Assembly: GCF_006539165.1 (NCBI RefSeq)
Contig: NZ_BJMM01000004.1
Location: 372,001-436,000, forward strand
DNA from: Streptomyces cacaoi
GTDB taxonomy: Bacteria > Actinomycetota > Actinomycetes > Streptomycetales > Streptomycetaceae
Reading direction: 5' to 3'
Length of the DNA: 64,000 nucleotides
Translations under genes and position numbers: made by a program
Notes under the pieces: model-generated
The model's input: only the letters and a program-made list of their open reading frames with translations
Database searches by the model: none
What the model was told of the DNA's origin: nothing
In this document: positions 43,331 through 51,411 of the stretch, one piece after another
How positions within the stretch are numbered: the stretch's first letter is position 1
Layout: the number at the start of each line of letters is the position of its first letter

Positions 43331-44596
43331 ATGGACACGACCACCTGCCCCTACGTACTGGACATGGCGGGGCGCGATCTGCCGGGTGAGGCGGCGCGGC
43401 TCGCGGAACGGGGGCCGGCCGTGCCGGTCGAACTGCCGGGCGGAGTGCGCGCCTGGGCGGTCGTCCGGCCCGGGTACGTACGGCGGCTGCTGCTCGACCC
43501 GCGGATCTCCAAGGACGCGCGGCAGCACTGGCCGGCCTTCGCCGAGGGCCGCATCACCCCCGACTGGCCGCTCTACCCGTGGGTGGCCAACGAGAACATG
43601 CTCTTCTCCTACGGCGCCGACCACGCACGCCTGCGCAGACTCGTCGCCGGCGCCTTCACGGCGCGGCGCATCGAGCGGCTGCGCCCCCGCGTCGAGGAGC
43701 TGACCGCGGGGCTGCTCGACGGGCTGGCCCGGCTGCCCGCCGGTCGCCCGGCCGAACTGCGCGCCGAGTTCGCCAAGAAGCTGCCGATGCGCGTCATCTG
43801 CGAGCTGTACGGCGTTCCGGACGGGGACCGCGAGCGGCTGTGCGCGGCCATGGACACCGTCTTCCGCACCTCCGTCACCCCGCGGGAGATGGAGGCCGCG
43901 CGGACCGAGGGGTTCGCGCTGCTGACCGCGCTGGTCGCGCACAAGCGGCGGCGGCCCGGCGACGATCTCACCTCCGCGCTGGTGACGGCCCGGGACGGCG
44001 ACGACGCGCTCACCGAGGACGAACTCCTCGGCACCCTCTATCTGATGATCGCCGCGGGCGAGGAGACCTCGGCGAGCCTCATCGTCAACACCGCGGCCAC
44101 GCTCCTGTACGACCCTCGGCCGCCGGCACGGGCACACCCGGGCCGGTCCGGCGGCGGCGCCGACGGGCACACCGGCCAGGTCGACGGGGGCCTCTACCGG
44201 GACCTCGACTGGGACGCGGTGGTCGGCGCCTCCTTACGGGACCGCAACCCCGCGGCCTGGTCGCCGATGCGCTTCGCCGTGGAGGACGTGGACCTGGACG
44301 GGGTGACCCTCGCGAAGGGCGACCCCGTCATCGTCACCTTCGCGGCCCCGCCGGGCGACGACGAGGGCCTGGGCTTCGGGTACGGCGTCCACCGGTGCCT
44401 GGGCGCGCCGTTGGCCCGGCTGGAGGCCACCGTCGCGCTGCGTGCCCTGTTCACACGGTTCCCGCGCATGGCGCCCGCCGTTCCGCGCGCGGATCTGGAG
44501 CCCGTGGAGTCCTGCGTCGTCAACGGCTACCGCGCCCTTCCGGTCCTGCTGCACGGCGCGGAGCGGCACGGCGCGGAGCCCGCCCCGGCGGACTGA
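43331..44596 (+). CDS. Cytochrome P450 (Cyp17-like) with altered ExxR and shortened meander
   Basis: A 421-residue P450. The heme loop [14 protein letters not shown] contains Cys356 and the I-helix is [12 protein letters not shown]. The position of the invariant ExxR Glu is Ala300 (VVGASLR), and about 20 residues usual between the K'-helix region and the heme loop are missing ([14 protein letters not shown]). Residues 262-290 are replaced by Gly/His-rich sequence. In the avenolide locus a P450 gene follows avaR1. The Leu codon of ASLR is TTA (44234), so expression should depend on bldA. It may be inactive or specialised. Confidence 0.82.
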   Translation: MDTTTCPYVLDMAGRDLPGEAARLAERGPAVPVELPGGVRAWAVVRPGYVRRLLLDPRISKDARQHWPAFAEGRITPDWPLYPWVANENMLFSYGADHARLRRLVAGAFTARRIERLRPRVEELTAGLLDGLARLPAGRPAELRAEFAKKLPMRVICELYGVPDGDRERLCAAMDTVFRTSVTPREMEAARTEGFALLTALVAHKRRRPGDDLTSALVTARDGDDALTEDELLGTLYLMIAAGEETSASLIVNTAATLLYDPRPPARAHPGRSGGGADGHTGQVDGGLYRDLDWDAVVGASLRDRNPAAWSPMRFAVEDVDLDGVTLAKGDPVIVTFAAPPGDDEGLGFGYGVHRCLGAPLARLEATVALRALFTRFPRMAPAVPRADLEPVESCVVNGYRALPVLLHGAERHGAEPAPAD

Positions 44597-44615
44597 GCAG
44601 CGCGCGCACGGCACC

Positions 44616-44648
44616 GAGCCTCCGCGGTCGTCCCGGCCGCGGAGGTTC
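44616..44648 (+). terminator. Terminator hairpin after the P450 gene
   Basis: CCTCCGCGG (44619-44627) pairs with CCGCGGAGG (44637-44645), 9-bp arms with a 9-nt loop, extended by A-T and G-T pairs and followed by TTCTT. It separates the hormone genes from the carboxylase pair. Confidence 0.75.
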
Positions 44649-44785
44649 TTCCGTAGGGGCAGGCCTGCTCGCTTCCGGGCGCCGTGCGGCGTCTTCTCCC
44701 GGACGCCGCGGCGTCGAGGGGGACACCAGCGGTCCTTGAGCGCCCCGGCGGACGCTGGCCGGCGGAAGCGACGTGAGGAGGCGCT

Positions 44786-45058
44786 GTGGACGACCACACG
44801 AGCGGCACCGGTACCGCCACCGGCACCGGGCGGCCCGAGCGGGCACCGGACCTGGTGCGGGTGGAGCACGGACGGGCCGACGAGGCCGAACTGGCCGCCG
44901 TGACCGTCGTGTTGCTGTCGCTGCGTGCCCGCCGCGCGGCGCGGCTCGGGGAGTCCGGCGGGGCCGGCGGGCGCGCCCGGGGCGGCGCCGGGTCCCGCTC
45001 GGCGCACCGGTACCGGGGCCGGCCGGCGCCGTTCCGGGCGCCGTACAGCTGGTGTTGA
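44786..45058 (+). CDS. Acyl-CoA carboxylase epsilon-like subunit
   Basis: A 90-residue protein placed just upstream of a carboxyltransferase gene, like AccE/PccE in actinomycetes. The core PDLVRVEHGRADEAELAAVT and VVLLSLRARRA fits the short epsilon family, which stabilises the alpha-beta complex. The rest is Gly/Arg/Thr-rich. The C-terminal PFRAPYSWC keeps the terminal Trp often seen. GTG 44786 follows GAGGAGG. Confidence 0.72.
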   Translation: MDDHTSGTGTATGTGRPERAPDLVRVEHGRADEAELAAVTVVLLSLRARRAARLGESGGAGGRARGGAGSRSAHRYRGRPAPFRAPYSWC

Positions 45059-45108
45059 GCACCCGGCGGGCCCGAGTGCGCGCCCACGGTGCCCCCTCGC
45101 GCCGGTGA

Positions 45109-45126
45109 AAACCGCACAAGCGGTTT
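45109..45126. promoter_or_regulatory. ARE-like palindrome at the carboxylase promoter
   Basis: AAACCGC, ACAA, GCGGTTT: 7-bp perfect arms, 43 bases upstream of the carboxyltransferase ATG and next to a TTAGGCT -10-like box. The AAACCG half-site matches the arms of the element at 47656-47682. Confidence 0.65.
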
Positions 45127-45168
45127 GTTAGGCTTACCGGTTGCCGGACCGCAGGAAGGGGATCCGAC

Positions 45169-46761
45169 ATGACAGTGCTGAGCGACCCGTCTCCGGCCGT
45201 CGCAGAACCCGAGGACGCGCGGGGGCGGGTGGCCGAACTGCACGGCATCCGGGCCCAGGCGCAGGCGGGCCCGAGCGAGAAGGCGACGGCGGCGCAGCAC
45301 GCCAAGGGCAAGCTGACGGCGCGCGAACGCATCGGACTGCTGCTGGACGAGGGCTCGTTCCAGGAGGTCGAGCAACTGCGCCGGCACCGGGCGACCGGCT
45401 TCGGGCTGGAGGAGAAGAAGCCGTACACGGACGGTGTGGTGACCGGCTGGGGCACCGTCGAGGGCCGGACGGTCTTCGTGTACGCGCACGACTTCCGGAT
45501 CTTCGGCGGGGCGCTGGGCGAGGCGCACGCGGAGAAGATCCACAAGATCATGGATCTGGCGCTGACCGCGGGCGCGCCGCTCGTCTCCCTCAACGACGGT
45601 GCGGGCGCCCGGATCCAGGAGGGCGTCTCGGCGCTGGCCGGCTACGGCGGCATCTTCCGCCGCAACACCAGGGCGTCCGGCGTCATTCCGCAGATCTCGG
45701 TCATGCTCGGCCCCTGCGCGGGCGGCGCGGCGTACTCGCCCGCGCTGACCGACTTCGTGTTCATGGTCCGCGGGACCTCGCAGATGTTCATCACGGGGCC
45801 CGACGTGGTCAAGACCGTCACCGGCGAGGAGATCAGCCACGACGGCCTGGGCGGCGCCGATGTGCACGCGGCGACCTCCGGCGTCGCGCACTTCGCCTAC
45901 GACGACGAGGAGACCTGCCTCGCCGAGGTCCGCTATCTGCTGTCGATGCTGCCGCAGAACAACCAGGAGGCGCCGCCCGTGGCCCGCGGCGGCGACCCGG
46001 CCGACCGCAGGTCGGAGAAGCTGGTGGACCTGGTGCCGGCCGAGGGCAGCCGCCCCTACGACATGGCCGCCGTGCTGGAGGAGATCGTCGACGACGGCGA
46101 GTACCTGGAGATCCACGAGCGCTGGGCACGCAATGTGCTGTGCGTGCTGGCCCGGCTCGACGGCGAGGTCGTCGGCATCGTCGCCAACCAGCCGCAGAAC
46201 CTCGCCGGGGTGCTCGACATCGACGCCTCCGAGAAGGCGGCACGCTTCGTCCGCACCTGCGACGCCTTCAACATCCCGCTGGTGACGCTGCTGGACGTGC
46301 CGGGCTTCCTGCCGGGCGTCGACCAGGAGCACGGCGGCATCATCCGGCACGGTGCGAAGCTGTTGTACGCGTACTGTGATGCGACGGTGCCGCGGATCTC
46401 GGTGGTCCTGCGCAAGGCGTACGGTGGGGCCTACATCGTGATGGACTCGCAGTCCATCGGCGCTGACCTGACGTACGCGTGGCCGACGAACGAGATCGCC
46501 GTGATGGGCGCCGAGGGCGCGGCCAACGTCGTCTTCCGCCGCCGGATCGCCGAGGCCGAGGACCCCGGGGCCATGCGTGCCCGCATGGTCGAGGAGTACA
46601 AGTCGGAGCTGATGCACCCCTATTACGCCGCCGAGCGAGGGCTCGTCGACGAGGTGATCGACCCCTCCGGGACCCGTGAGGTCCTCATCCGCTCCCTCGC
46701 GATGCTCCGGGCGAAGCACGCGGACCTGCCGACCCGCAAGCACGGCAACCCCCCACAGTGA
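45169..46761 (+). CDS. Acyl-CoA carboxylase, carboxyltransferase (beta) subunit
   Basis: A 530-residue biotin-dependent carboxyltransferase (AccB/PccB family). The N-terminal domain is ATAAQHAKGKLTARERIGLL-like, with NDGAGARIQEGVSALAGYGG (acyl-CoA oxyanion hole). The C-terminal domain has LLDVPGFLPGVDQEHGG and KAYGGAYIVMDSQSIGADL (carboxybiotin site). It would make malonyl- or methylmalonyl-CoA together with a biotinylated alpha subunit encoded elsewhere. Near the hormone genes and PKS it probably boosts precursor supply; a palindromic site in its promoter suggests hormone control. Confidence 0.92.
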   Translation: MTVLSDPSPAVAEPEDARGRVAELHGIRAQAQAGPSEKATAAQHAKGKLTARERIGLLLDEGSFQEVEQLRRHRATGFGLEEKKPYTDGVVTGWGTVEGRTVFVYAHDFRIFGGALGEAHAEKIHKIMDLALTAGAPLVSLNDGAGARIQEGVSALAGYGGIFRRNTRASGVIPQISVMLGPCAGGAAYSPALTDFVFMVRGTSQMFITGPDVVKTVTGEEISHDGLGGADVHAATSGVAHFAYDDEETCLAEVRYLLSMLPQNNQEAPPVARGGDPADRRSEKLVDLVPAEGSRPYDMAAVLEEIVDDGEYLEIHERWARNVLCVLARLDGEVVGIVANQPQNLAGVLDIDASEKAARFVRTCDAFNIPLVTLLDVPGFLPGVDQEHGGIIRHGAKLLYAYCDATVPRISVVLRKAYGGAYIVMDSQSIGADLTYAWPTNEIAVMGAEGAANVVFRRRIAEAEDPGAMRARMVEEYKSELMHPYYAAERGLVDEVIDPSGTREVLIRSLAMLRAKHADLPTRKHGNPPQ

Positions 46762-46854
46762 GTCGACGAGTCGGGCCGCGGTGGGCCGCAACGGGCGGGC
46801 TGTGCCCGTGCGTTGCGGCGAAGCGGGCGCCGCGCCCGGAGCCAGGAGAAACAG

Positions 46855-47475
46855 ATGGTCAAGCAGGCGCGTGCCGCGCGTACCCGTGAGTCGCTGATCC
46901 GTGCGGCCGCCGAGGTGTTCGCACAGGACGGGTTCGCGCTCGCCTCGCTCGCCGCGATCAGCAAGCGGGCCGGCGTCAGCAACGGCGCCCTGCACTTCCA
47001 CTTCGAGAGCAAGAGCGCGCTCGCGCGGGCCGTCGAGGAGCAGGCGATGGAGGCCGTCCGGCGGATCACCGAGCAGGCGGCGGCCCGCGCGGGCGGCCCG
47101 CTCCAGGCGCTGGTCGAGGCGACGCACGCGCTGATGACGGAGCTGTCCGGCAACGGTGTGCTGCGCGCCGGGTTCGCGCTGGGCGGGGACGCCTCGCGCG
47201 GCGGGGGAGCGGCGCTGCGGCGCGAGTGGCAGCGCTGGGTCGAGGACGTGCTGCGGCAGGCCCGGCGGGAGGGCCTGCTGGCCGAGGGCGTCTCGCCGGA
47301 CGGTGCGGCCTCGGCGATCGTCGCGGCGACCGTCGGTTTCGAGGTGCTCGGCAGCACCGACCGGAAGTGGCTCTCGGAACAGGTCATCACCCAGTTCTGG
47401 GGGCTCCTCCTGCCGCGGCTGGCCGGGGGCGGGCAGCCGGGGGAGCTGCGGCCGACCCCGGCGGCGGGCGAGTGA
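46855..47475 (+). CDS. ScbR-family TetR regulator (pseudo-receptor candidate)
   Basis: A 206-residue TetR of the butyrolactone receptor group: QARAARTRESLIRAAAEVFA, then SLAAISKRAGVSNGALHFHF and C-terminal ITQFWGLLLPRLAGGG. It diverges from the receptor at 42596 in the pocket region, so it may be a ScbR2/JadR2-like pseudo-receptor that answers to antibiotics rather than the hormone. This is an inference. CCAGGAG precedes ATG 46855. A strong palindromic site sits between it and the SARP gene downstream. Confidence 0.85.
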   Translation: MVKQARAARTRESLIRAAAEVFAQDGFALASLAAISKRAGVSNGALHFHFESKSALARAVEEQAMEAVRRITEQAAARAGGPLQALVEATHALMTELSGNGVLRAGFALGGDASRGGGAALRREWQRWVEDVLRQARREGLLAEGVSPDGAASAIVAATVGFEVLGSTDRKWLSEQVITQFWGLLLPRLAGGGQPGELRPTPAAGE

Positions 47476-47655
47476 CGGACCCGGCTCCGGCGGCCTCTGT
47501 GCCGAGCAGCAACCGGACCGCGTGGTCTCTTTTTGCCTCCCCAAGTGGGCGGTGCAGGCTTCCGATGCAGGCGATTCCCGTGCTGCTTTCTCCCCAAATA
47601 ACTGCCCACAACGGGCAGTTGATCAAAAGCGCGCGTGATCAATGGAAAACGGAGC

Positions 47656-47682
47656 GGACGGTTTAATATTGACAAACCGTCC
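47656..47682. promoter_or_regulatory. 27-bp inverted repeat and overlapping ARE-like boxes in the SARP1 promoter
   Basis: GGACGGTTT, 9 bases with AATATT, AAACCGTCC: 9-bp perfect arms. Flanking bases form two further ARE-like boxes, GAAAACGG...GGACGGTTT (47645-47664) and CAAACCGTCC...TGTTTT (47673-47692). It lies about 90-130 bases before the SARP1 ATG in the lowest-GC stretch of the region. Confidence 0.7.
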
Positions 47683-47772
47683 GTCCTGTTTTTTACTCAA
47701 GGGCATGTCGAGAGGTGCATCACACAACGGCCTCGCGCGACCGATGACTCGTGCACGAGTAGGGGAGACGGC

Positions 47773-48603
47773 ATGGACATCGATGTACTGGGGGCATTGG
47801 CCGTCAGGGAGAACGGGATCTCCGTCACGCCGACGGCACCCAAGCCCCGCCAGGTTCTGGCACTGCTCGCCCTGCACGCCGACCAGGTCGTGCCCGTCGG
47901 CGCGCTGATCGAGGAACTCTGGGGCGAACACCCGCCGCGCAGCGCCCGCACCACCCTTCAGACCTATGTGCTCCAGCTGCGCGACATGATCTCCGCGGCC
48001 GTCGAGCGGGACCCGGAGGGCGTCGGCCCGCGCACCGCCAAGGACGTGCTCGTCACCTCGCCGGGCGGCTATCTGCTCAACAGCTCCGGCGGCACCCTCG
48101 ACGTGCGCGAGTTCGAGCGGCTGGCCGGCACCGGATACCGGGCGATGGACGCCGGCGACTTCCCCGGCGCCGCCCGCCTGTTACGCCAGGCCCTGGACCT
48201 GTGGACCGGCAACGCGCTCACCGATGTGCAGGCCGGACCGCAGCTGGAGATGGAGACCAAACGGCTGGAGGAGACCCGGCTGTGCGCGCTCGACCAGCGC
48301 ATCGAGGCCGATCTGCGGCTCGGCCGGCACCGTGAACTGCTCGGCGAGCTGAGCGTGTTGGTCCGCCGCTACCGCACCCACGAGAACCTGCACGGGCAGC
48401 TCATGCTCGCCCTGCACCGCTCCGGACGCCGCAGCGAGGCGCTGGAGGCGTACCAGCGGCTGCGGAACGCGCTCGTCCGGGAGCTGGGGCTGGAGCCCTC
48501 GGCGGGTCTGCGCAGGCTCCAGCGCTCGATCCTCATGGCCGGTCCCGAATCGGTGCCGGAGGCGGCTGAGGCCGGCGGGGGGCGCCTCAACCGCGTGGGC
48601 TGA
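47773..48603 (+). CDS. SARP-family transcriptional activator (SARP1)
   Basis: A 276-residue Streptomyces antibiotic regulatory protein. An N-terminal OmpR-type winged helix covers residues 15-95 (PTAPKPRQVLALLALHADQV, then SARTTLQTYVLQLRDMI). A BTAD domain follows (LLRQALDLWTGNALTDVQAG and HENLHGQLMLALHRSGRRSE). The length is that of small ActII-ORF4-like SARPs. Codon 137 is TTA (48181), which makes translation bldA-dependent. The promoter carries the strong ARE-like palindrome. Likely activates the type II PKS genes downstream. Confidence 0.92.
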   Translation: MDIDVLGALAVRENGISVTPTAPKPRQVLALLALHADQVVPVGALIEELWGEHPPRSARTTLQTYVLQLRDMISAAVERDPEGVGPRTAKDVLVTSPGGYLLNSSGGTLDVREFERLAGTGYRAMDAGDFPGAARLLRQALDLWTGNALTDVQAGPQLEMETKRLEETRLCALDQRIEADLRLGRHRELLGELSVLVRRYRTHENLHGQLMLALHRSGRRSEALEAYQRLRNALVRELGLEPSAGLRRLQRSILMAGPESVPEAAEAGGGRLNRVG

Positions 48604-48723
48604 GCGCGCGCCAGCAGACGCACCGTCCCGGTGCCGCCGCCCGGCCGCGGGCGCCGGTGCCGGGGCGCTGTGGTGTCCGTCGGGAGCGCCGGCCGGGGAG
48701 CGCCGGCGCGGGAGGAGGCCGTC

Positions 48724-49428
48724 ATGCAGGCCAGGTCGGAGCGGTCCCGCCGCAGGCTCGTCCGGGCGGCGGCGGAGATGTTCGACGCGCACGGGTACGC
48801 CGACGCCACCCTGGGCCGGATCGCCCAGGCCGCCGGGATGACCAAGGGAGCCCTCTACTTCCACTTCGGCTCCAAGGACGGGCTCGCGGACGCCGTGCAG
48901 GAGCAGGGGCACGAGCTGCTGCGCCGGCAGGTGCGGGCCCTGGACGCGGCGGGGACGCCGCCGGTGCAGGGGCTCATCGATCTCACCCACCGGCTGGCCC
49001 GGGGGCTGCGCGAGGACCCCGTCGTACGGGCCGGCTTCCGTATCACCGTCGAGTGCGCGGGCCGCCGGCCGCCCGTCGCCGACCTCCACGCGGCCTGGGT
49101 CCGGGAGGCGGCCCGGCTGCTGGAGCGGGCCCGCGAGGCCGGCCGGCTGCGGGACGGCGTGGGCGACGACGGGCCCCGGGCGCTGCTCGCCGCCGTCGTC
49201 TGCGGGATCAGCGGGGCCTGGGGCGCGGGACTGTCCACCGCTGAACTCGCCTCCCGTGTCGCCGCGTTGTGGGCGACGCTGCTGCCCGCGCTCGTCCCGC
49301 CCGGCGAGCAGGAGCGCTACCGGACCCAGGCGCCGTCCGGGGCGCGGGGCCGCCGGGGCGCCGGCGCGGGCGCGGACGGGGGCGCGGGCGGGGGTGCGGG
49401 CACGCGCGAGGCCCGGAGCGCGGCCTGA
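48724..49428 (+). CDS. ScbR-family TetR regulator (third receptor-like gene)
   Basis: A 234-residue TetR: QARSERSRRRLVRAAAEMFD, then LGRIAQAAGMTKGALYFHFG and C-terminal LASRVAALWATLLPALVPPG, the pattern of the butyrolactone-receptor group. The last 30 residues are Gly/Ala/Arg-rich. ATG 48724 follows GGGAGGAGG; GTG 48721 is adjacent. It lies between the two SARP genes and ends before a strong hairpin. It could be hormone receptor or pseudo-receptor. Confidence 0.86.
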   Translation: MQARSERSRRRLVRAAAEMFDAHGYADATLGRIAQAAGMTKGALYFHFGSKDGLADAVQEQGHELLRRQVRALDAAGTPPVQGLIDLTHRLARGLREDPVVRAGFRITVECAGRRPPVADLHAAWVREAARLLERAREAGRLRDGVGDDGPRALLAAVVCGISGAWGAGLSTAELASRVAALWATLLPALVPPGEQERYRTQAPSGARGRRGAGAGADGGAGGGAGTREARSAA

Positions 49429-49522
49429 GCCGACGGCCCCGCCCGTCCGCCCGGTACGCGTCCCGGACGGGCCCGTACCGGCGTCCGGGCAACCGCCCCC
49501 GCGGAGGCGCCGGTTCCTCTCC

Positions 49523-49553
49523 ACGCCTGCTCAACACCCGCTTGAGCAGGCGT
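49523..49553 (+). terminator. Perfect 12-bp hairpin between the TetR and SARP2 genes
   Basis: ACGCCTGCTCAA, loop CACCCGC, TTGAGCAGGCGT. Perfect 12-bp arms located 95 bases after the TetR stop; read as a terminator, although a protein site is possible because of its symmetry. Confidence 0.7.
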
Positions 49554-49701
49554 TTCCGCGTTCCCGGCGGCGGCTGTGCGCGCGTCGAACCGTGCTTGAA
49601 CGCAGGTCGAGATTCCGGTGATCTGGTGCGAATCGGGCTAGCGTTCGGGACGCCGACGGCAGATGAGCCATCGGGCGAGCTCGACCAGTACGGAGGACAC
49701 C

Positions 49702-50523
49702 ATGGAGATCGAAGTTCTGGGTCCGTTGAGCGCCGATGTCAACGGGGGATCGATTGTTCCGACGGCCGGCAAGCCACGTCAGCTCCTCGCACTGCTTGCC
49801 TTCTATCCCGGCCGGGTCGTCCCCGTGGCGACCCTCATGGAGGAGATCTGGGGCACCGGGCTGCCGCAGAGCGCCATGACGACCCTCCAGACCTACATCC
49901 TGCAACTGCGGCGCCGCCTCGGCACGGCCATGGGGCCCGACGTGCCCGGCTCCGCCAAGGAGGTGCTGGCCACCCGGCACGGCGGCTACGTGCTCCAGAT
50001 ACCGCCGGAGTCCGTCGACGTGCACCGCTACGAGCGGCTGTGCACCGCGGGGCAGCACGCCTTCGAGGACGGCGAGGACGCGGTCGCCGCCCACACCTTC
50101 CGCAAGGCGCTCGCCGTCTGGAAGGGGCCGGCGCTCGTCGACGTACGCGTCGGCACCGTCCTGGAGATCGAGGTCATGCGGCTGGAGGAGAGCCGGCTGG
50201 TGACCGTCGAGCGGCGCATCGACGCCGATCTGCGGCTCGGCCGGCACGCCGAACTCACCTCGGAGCTCACCGAGTTGATCGCCCGCCACCCGCACCACGA
50301 AGGGCTGCACTCGCAGGCCATGGTGGCCCTCTACCGCTCCGGGCGGCAGGCCACCGCGCTCGACGTGTACCGCAGGCTGCGCGCCCGGCTCATCGAGGAA
50401 CTGGGCGTGGAGCCCTCGCCGCAGCTCCAACGGCTGCACCAGGCGATGCTCGTCGTCGACCCGGCCTTGGACATCATCAGCGGGCCCCGCCGCACCTCCA
50501 CGTTCGACCTGTACGCGGCGTGA
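49702..50523 (+). CDS. SARP-family transcriptional activator (SARP2)
   Basis: A 273-residue SARP: PTAGKPRQLLALLAFYPGRV, then SAMTTLQTYILQLRRRLG in the winged helix, and a BTAD domain (FRKALAVWKGPALVDVRVG, HEGLHSQAMVALYRSGRQAT). It is closely similar to SARP1 in layout but carries no TTA codon, so it could act without bldA. CGGAGG precedes ATG 49702. The PKS operon begins 111 bases after its stop, making it the most direct activator candidate. Confidence 0.92.
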   Translation: MEIEVLGPLSADVNGGSIVPTAGKPRQLLALLAFYPGRVVPVATLMEEIWGTGLPQSAMTTLQTYILQLRRRLGTAMGPDVPGSAKEVLATRHGGYVLQIPPESVDVHRYERLCTAGQHAFEDGEDAVAAHTFRKALAVWKGPALVDVRVGTVLEIEVMRLEESRLVTVERRIDADLRLGRHAELTSELTELIARHPHHEGLHSQAMVALYRSGRQATALDVYRRLRARLIEELGVEPSPQLQRLHQAMLVVDPALDIISGPRRTSTFDLYAA

Positions 50524-50634
50524 CGCCGCCCGGCGGGAACGGAGCGGCCGGGCCGGGGACCGTCCGGTTTCGAGCCGGGCTCTAGGCGGCCGGACGACGC
50601 TCGTCGGGACGTACTCGTTCAGGAGGGACGGCAC

Positions 50635-51411
50635 ATGTCCGACGAGCAGCCCGTGGGGCTCCACTGTTTCGCACACGCCGGGGCCGGCGTCTCCTGCTAC
50701 TACGGCTGGCACCGCGAGCTGGGAGAGGGCGTCGCGTCCACCGCGCACCTGCTGCCCGGCCGGGAACGGCGCCGCCGGGAGCCGCGGCTGACGGGCCGGG
50801 ACGAGCTGGTCGCCGATCTGCTCGGGCACTTCACCCCGCCCGCCCGGCCCGGCACACCCTGGGTGCTCTACGGCCACAGCCTCGGCGCGCTCGTCGCCTA
50901 CACCCTCACCCGCGCCCTGCACGAGGCCGGACTGCCGCTGCCGGCGCTGCTCGCGGTGGGGGCGTGCCCGCCGCCGGACGCCGCCTCCGACCTGTCGGAC
51001 TCCTGCACCGCGAGCGACGAACGGCTGCTGCCGCTGCTGGACGCGGCCGGCGCCGTGCCGCCGGGCGCCGCCCCGGGCGGACTGTGGCACCGGGCCGTGA
51101 TGCCCGTCCTGCGGGACGATCTGACGCTCGCCGACGCGCTGCGCCGCGCCGCCCGGCAGCCGTCACCCGCCGGGCCGCTGCCCGTGCCGATGCTGTGCGT
51201 CGCCGGGCGGGACGACCCGCTGGCGCCGCCCGGTGTCGTGGCCGGCTGGAGCCGGTGGACCGCGGCGCGTGCCGTGGCCCGCACCGTGCCCGGCGACCAC
51301 TTCTTCGTCCGCGGCCGTGAGCTGCCCCGGCTGGTGGGCCGCGCCTGCCGCGTCGTACGGCGCACCACGGCGGGCGGCGCGGCGCCGGTGGCAGCGGGGG
51401 CCGGGCGGTGA
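50635..51411 (+). CDS. Type II (editing) thioesterase
   Basis: A 258-residue GrsT-like thioesterase. [18 protein letters not shown] forms the oxyanion region, the nucleophile is Ser82 in [12 protein letters not shown], Asp is in [10 protein letters not shown] and His in [11 protein letters not shown]. Such enzymes remove stalled or wrong acyl groups from carrier proteins. It is the first gene of the PKS operon and overlaps the KS-alpha start by 4 bp. AGGAGG precedes ATG 50635. Confidence 0.9.
   Translation: MSDEQPVGLHCFAHAGAGVSCYYGWHRELGEGVASTAHLLPGRERRRREPRLTGRDELVADLLGHFTPPARPGTPWVLYGHSLGALVAYTLTRALHEAGLPLPALLAVGACPPPDAASDLSDSCTASDERLLPLLDAAGAVPPGAAPGGLWHRAVMPVLRDDLTLADALRRAARQPSPAGPLPVPMLCVAGRDDPLAPPGVVAGWSRWTAARAVARTVPGDHFFVRGRELPRLVGRACRVVRRTTAGGAAPVAAGAGR

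Noticed and set aside
49575..49700. SARP heptamer repeats in the SARP2 promoter
   Set aside because: Some TCGAG/TCGGG words occur but no clear pair with 11- or 22-bp period could be fixed by eye.
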